From Hortaea werneckii (lineage: Eukaryota; Ascomycota; Dothideomycetes; Mycosphaerellales; Teratosphaeriaceae), in assembly GCA_037044905.1 (NCBI GenBank), contig JBAOKB010000074.1, positions 744,001 through 808,000 on the forward strand: DNA of 64,000 nt, read 5' to 3'. A program made the translations under genes and the position numbers. Under the pieces are notes generated by a model. The model saw nothing but the letters and a program-made list of their open reading frames with translations. It was not told where the DNA came from and ran no database searches. This document shows positions 44,264-53,938 of the stretch, in pieces (the stretch's first letter is position 1; each line of letters starts with the position of its first letter).

Positions 44264-46825
44264 ATGCTAGGCCAGACCAAGATCATCGCTCATCCTAAAT
44301 CCACAAACTACGACGAAGATGGCGAAAAGGACTTCGCCACGCCACCAGCCAAGAGAGTGAAGCGCGAGATCCCCGACTCGGATGCCGATAGTGACGATGA
44401 ACTGTTTGAGCACGAGGAGCAACAAGCGCGGCGAACTGATCTGGAGTCTGCTCTGCCTCCAATCCAGACGGACAAGGAGGCTATAGAAGCATACGAAGCC
44501 ACCAGAGCAGCGGAACAAGCTGAGCTGGGGCTGAAGGACCGACTGGAAGGCCAGAAATGGGTACGAGGCAAGAGCTCGATATACGTAGATGCTTTCAATT
44601 TAGCATTAGAAACCGTCCTTGATCAAGAGAGTCACCTCTTTGACGAAGCTGAGCATGCAGTCTTCAAACAATGGCAAGAGTTGAGTTACGAAGCGCAATA
44701 CCTGTATGTCAGACTTTTCCTGAGAAAAACGTCAAGCTGGCATCGGATCAATCGACTAGGATATCACAGCGACATAGCAGATATGCCACAGGCGATTGAA
44801 GATATTCAACTCGTCCGAGCCTTGCCAGAATCGTCTTCAAAGGCGGAAGACTACCCGGGCGAGCTCGAGCCACCTGAAGGGACTACCCTTCAAACGGGCT
44901 TTACTTTCGCGGATAGATCTGAGGACTGTATTACAGATCTAGAGGAAGCCTCCTCTCTTCTGCTACTCGACGAATTGAAGGCTCTCGCGAAAGATGCCAA
45001 AGTGCAAGGCAAGAACAAAAAAGAGCTCCTACGCGCGTTCAGACGAACGAGTGGAAAGCAGACAGGTCTAGGTTGGAGCGGATTGAAGCGATCAGATACC
45101 GATGAATCGACTGGCTCTGTTGGAATTGCGGAAGAAGATGGTAGAGAAACGCCTCCCGCCAAAGCAGAAAACAGAGATGCGCATTGGGTGGGTAAGATAC
45201 TGGCGGAGACTGGACCTTGCATTCGCTTGTCCTTGCCTACTCTCAAACTCTTCGAGCGTGTTCATCTAGTATTCTATCGCTCTACTGAATGGACAGAGAA
45301 GTCTCTTACAACAATCATCCTTGCTCGTATTGCGCGATGGAACTTTCCGCAGTACATCGTTTCCCGGTCAGCTAATATCTTTGCCTCCCGAAGCCTGCTT
45401 CTAGAATTTGAGGCTTCGTTACGGACGCAACATCGAATAGACAGCATGCTGGAATTCAATGGAACACCCACCAAGGACGACCTGCGCCTCGTGTTGGACA
45501 TTTTTGAAGAGGTCTATCCGCGCTGGAAAGCCCTCCTGGATGAAGAGCAGCAGAAGGAAGATAGTATCTACGCTACAGGCGAAGGTGCTTATCTGCGTCG
45601 ACTCTCTCCCGCGTGGGTATACACCCGGATCGTCCACAAGGGAGCATACATTCTCGGAAAGTTTAAAGAACATGAGCGAGAGCATCAAGTCCTGAACGAA
45701 CTGTTAGAGCAGCGCCTCTTTCACACAAGCCGGCGTGGCGACTGGTACCAGCGCAAGGCATTACTCGAAGAGCACTACATGCATCTGCATTTGCCATCTC
45801 CACCATATTGTAAAACCATAGAAGCGAAGAAGAAGCACTGGAAGCGGATGGCACTGCAGACATGTGAAAGAGGGCTGCAGGATCAATTGACGCATTTGAT
45901 TTTCCATCATGATTTACAGAAGCGGACTTTGAAACTGGAGAAACAGCTCAAAGTGCCGAAGAGACAGCAGCATGAATTCTCGCATGTCCTGCTCACCAAA
46001 CCGGCCGAACGGACATTCGAAGGTGTTCGCATTGAGAAGTCACTTTCACGCAATGCCAGTAGACGCAACAGTGAGCAGAACGGTAACGGCACAAGCACAC
46101 CGAAGCCAGCTTCCGATAGGCGCGGGGCAAAGACCATTTGGCTCGACCTGGCTCTTTCGACTGTCGTCAACGAAGATACCGGTGAAGAAACGTTGATCGA
46201 GGGAGAATGCTCGGTGGAAGATATGTGTCTTTCATCTTATCGAGCTCTTGGCTACAAAGGCTACCACAGCGAAGGTGGTATCGTCCGTACGCTGTTCGCT
46301 TACCTTTTCTTCGATGTCCTGTTCATTTACATACCAAATGTCTTCCAGACTGAGTTCCAGACATGCCCACTCGATCTTCACACCGATGGCTTTTATGCAG
46401 CACGGATGAGCGAAGTCAACGCTCGGTTGAACGAGATCAGCAACGGCGAGGCTGGCCGGCTCATTACAGATGTCTGGGAAGCACATCACGAGCGGAAGAC
46501 TTGCGTCGTTGGGTTGGACTGGAGTTTTGATATAAACGACCTCCTTGAAATTGCGAATGCTTTTCCAGTTGCTGCCCTGAGCACTGTAATGAAGGTAATG
46601 GCACAGGAATACGGCCAGCGAGGTGGTGGTGTACCTGATCTTTTCCTGTGGAAACCCAGAGACGAGGACATAAAGTCAGGAGGCGAAGTCATGTTCGCCG
46701 AAGTCAAGAGCGAAAACGACCGCTTGAGTGATACCCAGCGAATGTGGATAGACGTGTTGTCCGCTGCCGGCGTGAGAGTCGAGCTTTGCCATGCACTGGC
46801 GAAAGAGGTCAAGACGCAAGATTGA
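44264..46825 (+). CDS. FAN1: FAN1-type nuclease (VRR-NUC), DNA crosslink repair
   Basis: 853-aa intronless ORF. FAN1 is a structure-specific 5' flap endonuclease/exonuclease that unhooks DNA interstrand crosslinks in the nucleus. The C-terminal VRR-NUC domain is clear: SEGG at the start of the nuclease core (about residue 665), GVPDLFLW with Asp near 792, FAEVKSENDRLSDTQ with Glu near 813 and Lys near 815, all expected metal/catalytic residues. A SAP-like segment (LLLLDELKALAKDAKVQGKNKKE region) lies near residues 230-255. The N-terminus is acidic with a basic patch (AKRVKRE), NLS-like. I see no RAD18-type ubiquitin-binding zinc finger of the vertebrate protein. The start is the first ATG of the frame; no other in-frame ATG is nearby. 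Confidence 0.92.
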   Translation: MLGQTKIIAHPKSTNYDEDGEKDFATPPAKRVKREIPDSDADSDDELFEHEEQQARRTDLESALPPIQTDKEAIEAYEATRAAEQAELGLKDRLEGQKWVRGKSSIYVDAFNLALETVLDQESHLFDEAEHAVFKQWQELSYEAQYLYVRLFLRKTSSWHRINRLGYHSDIADMPQAIEDIQLVRALPESSSKAEDYPGELEPPEGTTLQTGFTFADRSEDCITDLEEASSLLLLDELKALAKDAKVQGKNKKELLRAFRRTSGKQTGLGWSGLKRSDTDESTGSVGIAEEDGRETPPAKAENRDAHWVGKILAETGPCIRLSLPTLKLFERVHLVFYRSTEWTEKSLTTIILARIARWNFPQYIVSRSANIFASRSLLLEFEASLRTQHRIDSMLEFNGTPTKDDLRLVLDIFEEVYPRWKALLDEEQQKEDSIYATGEGAYLRRLSPAWVYTRIVHKGAYILGKFKEHEREHQVLNELLEQRLFHTSRRGDWYQRKALLEEHYMHLHLPSPPYCKTIEAKKKHWKRMALQTCERGLQDQLTHLIFHHDLQKRTLKLEKQLKVPKRQQHEFSHVLLTKPAERTFEGVRIEKSLSRNASRRNSEQNGNGTSTPKPASDRRGAKTIWLDLALSTVVNEDTGEETLIEGECSVEDMCLSSYRALGYKGYHSEGGIVRTLFAYLFFDVLFIYIPNVFQTEFQTCPLDLHTDGFYAARMSEVNARLNEISNGEAGRLITDVWEAHHERKTCVVGLDWSFDINDLLEIANAFPVAALSTVMKVMAQEYGQRGGGVPDLFLWKPRDEDIKSGGEVMFAEVKSENDRLSDTQRMWIDVLSAAGVRVELCHALAKEVKTQD

Positions 46826-47288
46826 TCATGGGCATAATGCAAGAAGCAGGTTGTCTCAGGGAAAAACACAGTAAGCTGGAGCCGCTACGGTGTGCTTCCA
46901 AAGGTCTTTGTTTTGTAGCGCCTCCCCGTTCGTTGAAAATGCAAGGGTTAAGTCATTTCAGGGAATATCTAGCTTGCCGTAGGCGCTGGAGAGTGCTCTC
47001 ACATCTTATCGTTGTAGTACTACTCTGTACATACACAATGTTAGGGCGAGTTATTTCCAGGAATACACCATTTGATAATGCCGCTGAAGTCTGCTCCCAA
47101 ATCTTGTTGTATTGGAGCGTCACATTGTACATGGATGAATCCTATTAGCTCTGATGCGTCTTCAATGCCTCAAATCACTTTACCATCTGACCATGCTCCT
47201 GTACGCGGGCTAATATATACAATATTTCTTTCCCGCCGCACCATCGCTTCACCCAAAGTTGTTGCGTCAATTCGACGATAAATTGTTC
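46826..47288. other. Intergenic, FAN1 to tRNA-Asn
   Basis: About 460 bp with no gene that I can support; presumably the FAN1 3' end and tRNA upstream sequence. Confidence 0.5.
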
Positions 47289-47381
47289 TCTCTAGTGGCG
47301 CAATTGGATAGCGCGTTCGGCTGTTACTCCCTCATGGGTCAAGCAACCGGAAGGTTCATAGTTCGATCCTATGCTGGAGAG
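47289..47381 (+). tRNA. tRNA-Asn(GTT) with a 19-nt intron
   Basis: Cloverleaf: acceptor TCTCTAG with CTGGAGA (one T-G pair); D stem GCGC/GCGC; anticodon stem TTCGG/CCGGA; T arm CATAG-TTCGATC-CTATG. The anticodon is GTT. The intron after position 37 is 19 nt, the same length as in the tRNA at 42560 but different in sequence. Eight T residues follow (47382-47389), a polymerase III terminator. Acceptor and T stems differ from the first tRNA by compensating changes, so this is a separate isodecoder rather than a recent duplicate. Identity rests on the anticodon. Confidence 0.82.
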
Positions 47382-47389
47382 TTTTTTTT
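47382..47389 (+). terminator. Polymerase III T-run terminator
   Basis: TTTTTTTT immediately after the tRNA discriminator base. Confidence 0.8.
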
Positions 47390-49806
47390 GCGTGGCTCGA
47401 ATGTCTTTTTTGCTCATCTTCAGTCGATGTGGATTTTTTGCCAAGCACGATTTACTAAGCAATCTCACGTGATGGCTTCCAACTCCCAGCTTATATCGCC
47501 ATTACCTACACCCGTTTCCGGCTACGTACGCTGACAACCCTATCGTTTTCTAGGTGTAGGAGAGGACTCAATCTGGCATTGTCGTAACCTCACTAGGGTA
47601 GCCGAAGCTTTGCTCGTCGAGCCTTAAATAGCTTCGAACCTATTTTCAACGATCGATATTCCAACTTTACATTCGTTCGATGTACTCCAAGGTTATCTAG
47701 GTAAACGCCAATTCGAATACTAAGGTATATAGGGACCCAACAGAAGCAGCGTTATACGTAGTATGGGACTCTTTTACGACCGCACAGTAGCTACTGTCTC
47801 TCCACTTAAACACATCTACGTCTAGAGAGACAGCTTAACGCAGACTTCTCCTTATTGCATTAGCAAAACGGTTGCAATAGAGCTTAAGATGAAACCCATC
47901 ATTTTCTTGTACTACATTATCTGTTCAAAATATAAAGAGAGGTCATTGGAATTGCATGTCTCATTTCTGCTATTAGCGAGATATTGCGACACATGTTAAT
48001 GTAGAGACATAGTGGTTATGTATCCTGTGAGCCTAGGAAGGACGCCTAGGCGGCACATTTCTGGACTTTGACGTGTGAGATTCGTGGTAGAGCGTAAGAT
48101 AGGGCCATTACCGTCTTCCACAGGTACTTTGTATTCCAGATGCCTTGGGAGGCCGCCCCGTAGGCATTTTTCAACCAATATTCTTCCAATGAGTGTGCGA
48201 GATCTCATCGGACTACTGTGGCGGGGTATGCGAGTCATTGTCTCATAGCATAACGAGCGAGTCTTTGCCCGCGTGCCAATAAGAAAAGTGAAATTGGAGC
48301 TGGCCACAGGATTGGGTCTCGAGGATCAAGCTAAGGCGAAGCGCACGCGAGCGTGGAGGACGGAACTTTAACCGTGATCGTCCAGAAGGAATATACCGAG
48401 GACACTAAGAGGGGCCCCAACCGCTTCGGCAAGCAAGTAATTTTAGTGCAGGTCCAGACAGTCCAAGACGAAATGGAGGGGGTTAATCGTATACGTAATA
48501 GGATCCCGTGGGCGCAATGGCTGCTTTGCTCGTCGAAGAACGATAACCATCGCCAAACAATTAGCAAAGTGCGAAGACAAGATGCCTCTCCTCATGCCCT
48601 TATTGCCGCTGTCGTCAGCTCTTGGCGCTCTCCAATAGTGTATTCCTAGTTGCAAGGGCATGAGACATCATCCCAAGTCTCCGCATTTGACTAAGCGGCG
48701 ATCAAATCAAATTGCTGCGTTGATCCAACCTCCTTCAGCTCGCACTTAGTCAGTGGCATGGCCAGACCGCGTCTAACTGCGCGGCAAACCTCACAGGAGG
48801 AAATCGACAAATGAAGTCTTACGAGCGGCGTCCTCACCAACGCCCTATAGGCGTGGCCGCCATAGGTGTCCGATATGAGTATGACAAGTGCGATCACACG
48901 GAAGAGTCTCCAGCGAATCAACCGAATCATACCGCTTAACGGCGCTAGAGTGAGATACAGGGGCGCGTATGCAGGTCCGCCACGTAGAGACACGACGCTA
49001 GTGCTCGGCACATGGCTTCTCACTTCACTGGCCGGCTCCGGGATGTGATCCTACCCTGCTCACGCCTAGGCTGCGATCCCGTTGAATAAACGTGCATCCT
49101 GATCCTTGCGGAGACGAAAGAGGCGCTCTTGGGAAATCGCCTAGTCTCCTCCAGCCCCGCTCTCTGCGCCGACCATACGAGGGTGGTCCATTTGCGCGCC
49201 GCCTACGCCGCAATGACTGGATAATTCTGAGAGCATCGCTTCCGCAGCCTCGCTTCCGCGAAAGGACTACTGAAGCGTCGTCACAGGTTGGTGGTCGTTG
49301 TACCGCGAGTAAGTATCATTCAGATGGGGACTGGACTCACTGGAATGGTCTCTCACCACTGGCCTCTCGCGTAGCGGATGAGGAGCGCCTAAATCTGAGA
49401 GGCCAACAGTGGCCAAGCCGTCTACTTTCCTATTCAACCCCCCGTCACTCTCTTCATGCAAGTCATTCGCACTGTTTGGTTTTCTTCTTCTCTGTCTTTT
49501 TCAAATGCGTAGCAGAGGCGACTTTCTTTGGGGAGGGACTCAATCTGGTTGTACCTGCACCGCTAGCCCTGGTGAACCCCACCTTCACGAGCGCCGGTGA
49601 AACGACTGACTCTCACTGTGGCAGTCGACCTGTATCACCTCGGCGGAATCTTACCATCATGCATTGCTGAAGTACCTCACATCAGCTCGTGAAGTGTCAG
49701 CGACTTTGAGAGCTTTCTGGCGACATCATCTATCGGATACATTCTTAGAGGCGTATAACTTGCATGGATAAATCGATGCGGCAAAAATAGGCGCAGAGAC
49801 TGGACT
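47390..49806. other. 2.4-kb intergenic region
   Basis: Open frames here (48353-48649, 98 codons; 49092-49670, 192 codons) overlap frames on the other strand, have no motif and look like chance. 47560-47900 is somewhat AT-rich and could be an old relic, but I cannot name it. The last few hundred bases should contain the promoter and 5' UTR of the receptor gene. Confidence 0.5.
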
Positions 49807-51774
49807 ATGGCCTACAACGAATCTTTGAAGGGCGACTGCATTGCCCCGTTCTACGACGCTGCGCTGTTTGGCCGCGAAGATCGCTGTATGTTCCAGACAA
49901 TTATCAAATCCAAGGGAAGACTGACCCATTTGCTAGTTACTACCGGCCGATTTTGCGCGCCTGTACCCCTTCCTGGGACGCCAACGTGCTGTCTACCTTG
50001 CCCTGCTGCAGAGTGGACGTACTCCGATTCATTTACGACATACGCAAATGTCGCGCAATGGCTCAATGTCATAGGCCTCATCCTTCTTGTCTTCATGCTT
50101 GTGTCGTACGTCGTACTTCCTACGACCCAGACACGGAGCCACTACCTGAGTGTCTGTCTAATATTATCGGTCCTATTCATCTGCATTGGGTTTACTATCC
50201 CCCTTGCATCCCAACCGGAACAATGCTACGACGAGATCACACCGAACGATATGTATTCATCTGACACTTGCGCATGGAACGGAGCCTTCATAATAGCCGG
50301 CGGGCTAAGCGCTACGATGTGGATCTTCATACGGGCCCTCTCAATGAACTTGCAGATATGCTGGGACATTGTTCCCGGTAAGAAATTCTTCTATGCTGCT
50401 CAGGCGTTTGGCTGGGGAATACCAGCCGTGCTCTTCGCGGCTAGCTTGACGGTTACTGGCTTGAGCTACCATTTCGGCAACGCCTGTCTGCTTAACCACA
50501 AAGACTCCATGGCTGACTTTTGGGGACCACTGCTTGGCATCGCCGGCGCTGCTGGCCTGCTACAATTGGCGACCTTCGGCTACTGTATCCATGTATACCT
50601 CAAGAATCTTTGGTCGGACCAATCACAGGAATCATCGGCCGCTTCCGCATCAGGCCTGCCTTCTTACAACAGCAGTGTACGGAATCAGACAGCACGAGCA
50701 GTGTGGCGGCGATTGAAAAAAGTTTTGTGGCTCCAGTGGCGCGGAATCTGCATCGTCAGCATCATTCTAGTGGACGTTATATTCTTCTCCATCGTTTTCG
50801 TTTACTTGGACAGCATTCAGATGTCGGTGAAGAACGACTGGCAGAAAGTCGAGCCCTGGCTGTTTTGCTTGGCTGCTCATCCAACGGACAAAAATCAGTG
50901 TCTGCACCTGGTGACCCCATGGCTAGTCAGCGAGGCGACTGTTGTGGCAGTGCTCATCCTTCTATCTCTGGCCGGGATACAAGTCTTCCTGTTCTTGACT
51001 AGACCATCAATCTTTCCCGCGTGGAAAGAATATTTTATGGGCAAGCTGCACCCTCATCGCCAGGAGTTTGTCAGCCTGGACGCAAGACAAACGGATCTCA
51101 AGCGGTCGAACTCTACAAATGGTCTACTGAGATACGATCACGTGCGTGGACACCAAAGCACTACTTTCGAGATGCAACAGCCTGGCACGAAGACGATGGA
51201 GCTGGAAACATTCGACGCGGATAGCAAATCACCCACTGTCCTATCGTCCCCGGAAGACGCATACCAAACTCCCTTGCAGCATCCCTACAGCTCGCCAGCT
51301 CTGACGGTCGACAGCAGAGGTAATTCGACCTCTTTGGACGCCATTGGCAAAAGTAGGATGATGGCCTCCACGTACGGAAACCAAATGACACCTGACCCTT
51401 CGACTGGGTTAACCTCACCAAGTGCGACTTATAACGGGGTCAATACGCAACAACAAGCACAAGTTTATTTCAGCCAGTATCAACGGCGAGCCTACAGTAG
51501 ACAGGACTCTTCTGACTCACTGGCTGGGGAAAGACAACCGACCGGCCCGCACTACCGGTCTTTAAGCCATGAACGGCGATACCAACCTCCTTCTGCATCC
51601 TTCTCAGCTCCTAAAACGCCTAGCCGGCAATCGAGCGTAAGAAGCGCGATGTTCGGTGAGACGAGAGATGTGTATGGAAGAGGCGGCTTAGGCCTCAACC
51701 CGCCGAGCGAGGCGGGCGAAAGTCAGGAAGATCTGACACATACCCAGGCAAGACGAAACTTTGACAGAAGATAA
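49807..51774 (+). CDS. Seven-helix receptor, fungal Frizzled/Smoothened-like family
   Basis: 655-aa intronless ORF. A Cys-rich N-terminal part (about residues 1-78, with CCLPCPAAEW just before helix 1) is followed by seven hydrophobic helices. Approximate residues are 80-102, 112-133, 155-180, 193-218, 237-262, 305-330 and 370-397. The DFWGPLL segment entering helix 5, the conserved Cys in loops and the W-rich helix 4 resemble the fungal branch of the Frizzled/Smoothened receptor family. It should be a plasma-membrane receptor. A cytoplasmic tail of about 250 residues is rich in Ser, Thr, Gln and Pro, with likely phosphorylation sites. The ligand and G-protein coupling are unknown. It could instead be another fungal GPCR class; the seven-helix layout is more certain than the family. 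Confidence 0.7.
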   Translation: MAYNESLKGDCIAPFYDAALFGREDRCMFQTIIKSKGRLTHLLVTTGRFCAPVPLPGTPTCCLPCPAAEWTYSDSFTTYANVAQWLNVIGLILLVFMLVSYVVLPTTQTRSHYLSVCLILSVLFICIGFTIPLASQPEQCYDEITPNDMYSSDTCAWNGAFIIAGGLSATMWIFIRALSMNLQICWDIVPGKKFFYAAQAFGWGIPAVLFAASLTVTGLSYHFGNACLLNHKDSMADFWGPLLGIAGAAGLLQLATFGYCIHVYLKNLWSDQSQESSAASASGLPSYNSSVRNQTARAVWRRLKKVLWLQWRGICIVSIILVDVIFFSIVFVYLDSIQMSVKNDWQKVEPWLFCLAAHPTDKNQCLHLVTPWLVSEATVVAVLILLSLAGIQVFLFLTRPSIFPAWKEYFMGKLHPHRQEFVSLDARQTDLKRSNSTNGLLRYDHVRGHQSTTFEMQQPGTKTMELETFDADSKSPTVLSSPEDAYQTPLQHPYSSPALTVDSRGNSTSLDAIGKSRMMASTYGNQMTPDPSTGLTSPSATYNGVNTQQQAQVYFSQYQRRAYSRQDSSDSLAGERQPTGPHYRSLSHERRYQPPSASFSAPKTPSRQSSVRSAMFGETRDVYGRGGLGLNPPSEAGESQEDLTHTQARRNFDRR

Positions 51775-52133
51775 GTGATGGAGTGATTGTACGACTACCG
51801 ACGTGGAGGCCTATCTGCAGTTTAATTTCGTGAGAGCACCAACAACATTGGTCTGTACAGAAAGAAAGCGCAAGCTACGGCAATGATACCCTGGTTGAGC
51901 GATATGCGTGTGTGTACAGAGTAGTGCAAGACTTAGTCTTTGAAAGTCAATTTGCTTCAACAACATTCAATGTCTCTGCATCGCTTCGCCCTAACAGATA
52001 GGGTTATAGAAAGGGGAATCTCCGCAGTCTCTACTCGTTGCAGGTGCAGGTGCTAGCGTATGCCTTCATGAAGCGTCATACACATCTACGCCGATATTTA
52101 CCGCCAATACAGCCAGTAACAGCTACTAACCCG
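51775..52133. other. Convergent intergenic spacer
   Basis: Separates the 3' ends of the receptor (+) and the DUF202 gene (-). No gene seen. Confidence 0.5.
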
Positions 52134-52799
52134 TCAGCCATTGCCACCCTCACTCAAACCACCTACTGCATTGGCACTTACCAAGAACACCCAGCCAAAG
52201 ACGACCAAGACTTCCCAGCCTCTAGAATGCACCTTGCCAACCGACATGGCCGACTGCTGCCGGAAAAAGCGGACTGCACCCACTAGAATCACACCCAAAG
52301 CCGACGCATGAAAGATACAAGCAATAGGTTTGCCGAGAACGTAGTAGCCGTAGACCAGGTTGGGGGATGGGGAATGCTGTAAGCGATAAAGCTGGGCGAT
52401 GGCGACGCCGACCATAGAGAGAGCAAGCGATGTGCGCAAGTAGCCCAAAAAGGTGCGCTCGTTAGCTTTGCGACTCGTCAGCGGGCCCGTGATGCTGACG
52501 GTGGGAATGGTTTTTGCTGTGCCTACTAGGCACAACCTACCTAGATGATCTCTGCAGTCGGCGTGTGGTACGGAGAGTCTGATGTGGTGTCCCCATAGCT
52601 TTTTGAGGCCGGCATGCCATTGTTGTGGCCTCCCCGGCGGCGTTGTCGCCGTCGTCATACGCCTTGGTGCATGCTGGCCAGCAATATTTTGAAGCTCCGT
52701 CGCTTCGCGCTCATTGTCAGACTCATTTTCTACATCGTTTGGTCGCGGATGGACAGCCTCTGGTGGCTCGGTTATTGGCTCTGCTGCTCTGCCCTCCAT
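52134..52799 (-). CDS. DUF202 membrane protein (YidH-like), two exons
   Basis: Exon 1 is 52799-52541 and exon 2 is 52465-52134, separated by a 75-nt intron (52540-52466; GTAGGT...CAAAG, with GCTGAC near its 3' end). Splicing restores the family motif CRDHL-ANERTFLGYLRTS, which the unspliced frame breaks with an unrelated insert; the intron length is a multiple of three, so it hides in the open frame. The product is 196 aa. The N-terminus is acidic and disordered, then come VPH..CRDH, a first helix (LRTSLALSMVGVAIAQL), a second (PIACIFHASALGVILVGAVRFF) and a third (WEVLVVFGWVFLVSANAV). The function of DUF202 proteins is unknown. The start used is the ATG before EGRAAEP; an upstream in-frame ATG at 52910 would add 37 residues. 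Confidence 0.82.
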   Translation of the reverse strand: MEGRAAEPITEPPEAVHPRPNDVENESDNEREATELQNIAGQHAPRRMTTATTPPGRPQQWHAGLKKLWGHHIRLSVPHADCRDHLGRLCLVGTAKTIPTVSITGPLTSRKANERTFLGYLRTSLALSMVGVAIAQLYRLQHSPSPNLVYGYYVLGKPIACIFHASALGVILVGAVRFFRQQSAMSVGKVHSRGWEVLVVFGWVFLVSANAVGGLSEGGNG

Positions 52800-53938
52800 G
52801 GCTTGTACCGAGTAGCGAGTCTTAGAGGCGACAAACGCAGGGTCGTCTCGCCGGGCGAATCTCAATACCAATTTGACTCTACATGTCCGGGATGGTAAGC
52901 GACTCCACAACTAGTATTCTCATACCAATAGACCGAAAAGCCTGCAAGCTTCGTTGTTGGTGTGGACATCTGAAAGCATTCAGATTGTGTTCTGTGCGAA
53001 ACCGGAAAGGGAAGGGATGTCACTGGCCAAGTTCCCCATTTAAGCTTTCGGAGAACCTTGGGCTCTGTGCCCTCTTCTCCTGCTTTATCGTACGAAATAG
53101 AGTCAAGCGTCATCAGACTGACAGTAACAATTCAATATGTGACGAGCCCGGCGAGACAGCAAGACGATTTTTGAAGCGCTTATTCTATCTTCTCGAAGGT
53201 CCAAAAAAAAAAAAAAAAAACCAAGGTTTCCACAAATAATCCGCCCGAGTACGCCCTCCGTGCCATCGACATCGCAGATGAAATATGAGAATCAACTTGA
53301 TTGCCCTACCTACCCTCTCTCGGTCCCACGGGTGTTCAAAAGCCCCTTTGAGACGGCACTGTTGTCCATAAAGCTTTCCCACAAGCTCACAAGACCTGCA
53401 TCATGTGTCTATAGTCCTTCCCAGCACCCTATGACCTCCTTCTTCATCTGAGAGCAGATTAGGAAAGAGACGATAAGTATCATTCAGGTTCCACTCAAGC
53501 ATGGTCTTACAAAATGACCAACACCCGCGGCGGCAGCGGCAGCACCAGCAGCAGCGACTTAACTGTTTTCGCGCAATGATCTGCACAGAGCTGAAATCAA
53601 ATGGAAAGGCAAAGCTCCGTGAGCCTCCTCTCCCATTCCTGATTTTTAGCCAATCAGGGTGACAAGGCGCTTTCCTTCGTCATCCCCTTCGCCCCATTTT
53701 GGACAGACGCTGGCTCCTCAGGTAAGCAGCCCAAGCGTATGCACTTGTTGGCGACTCGATGGGTTCGAATCGCTGCGGAGGGCCGTGATGCGAGGACGCC
53801 ATGAAGGACGATACATCCCCAGGACGTAGTCTTCATCGGCAGGAGATAAAGCCGATCTTGCTCCTATCATGGACTGGACTTGGCTCCAGTATCACATCTC
53901 GTTCCTTGCTCAGATCCAATCATGTTGACTAGACGCCC
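52800..53938. other. Intergenic, DUF202 to PP2C
   Basis: Contains an A run of 18 (53203-53220) and a short GCA/GCG-rich tract near 53527-53558. No supported gene. The DUF202 promoter lies at the left end. Confidence 0.5.

Noticed and set aside
48353..48649. 98-codon plus-strand ORF with opposing minus-strand frames
   Set aside because: No family recognised, frames on both strands overlap, no supporting splice or context signals.
49092..49670. 192-codon plus-strand ORF
   Set aside because: No motif, high Arg/Ser composition typical of chance frames in GC-rich DNA; lies in the probable promoter or 5' UTR of the receptor gene.
53690..53790. tRNA-like segment with GGTTCGAATC
   Set aside because: The T-stem does not pair and no acceptor stem or anticodon arm could be built.
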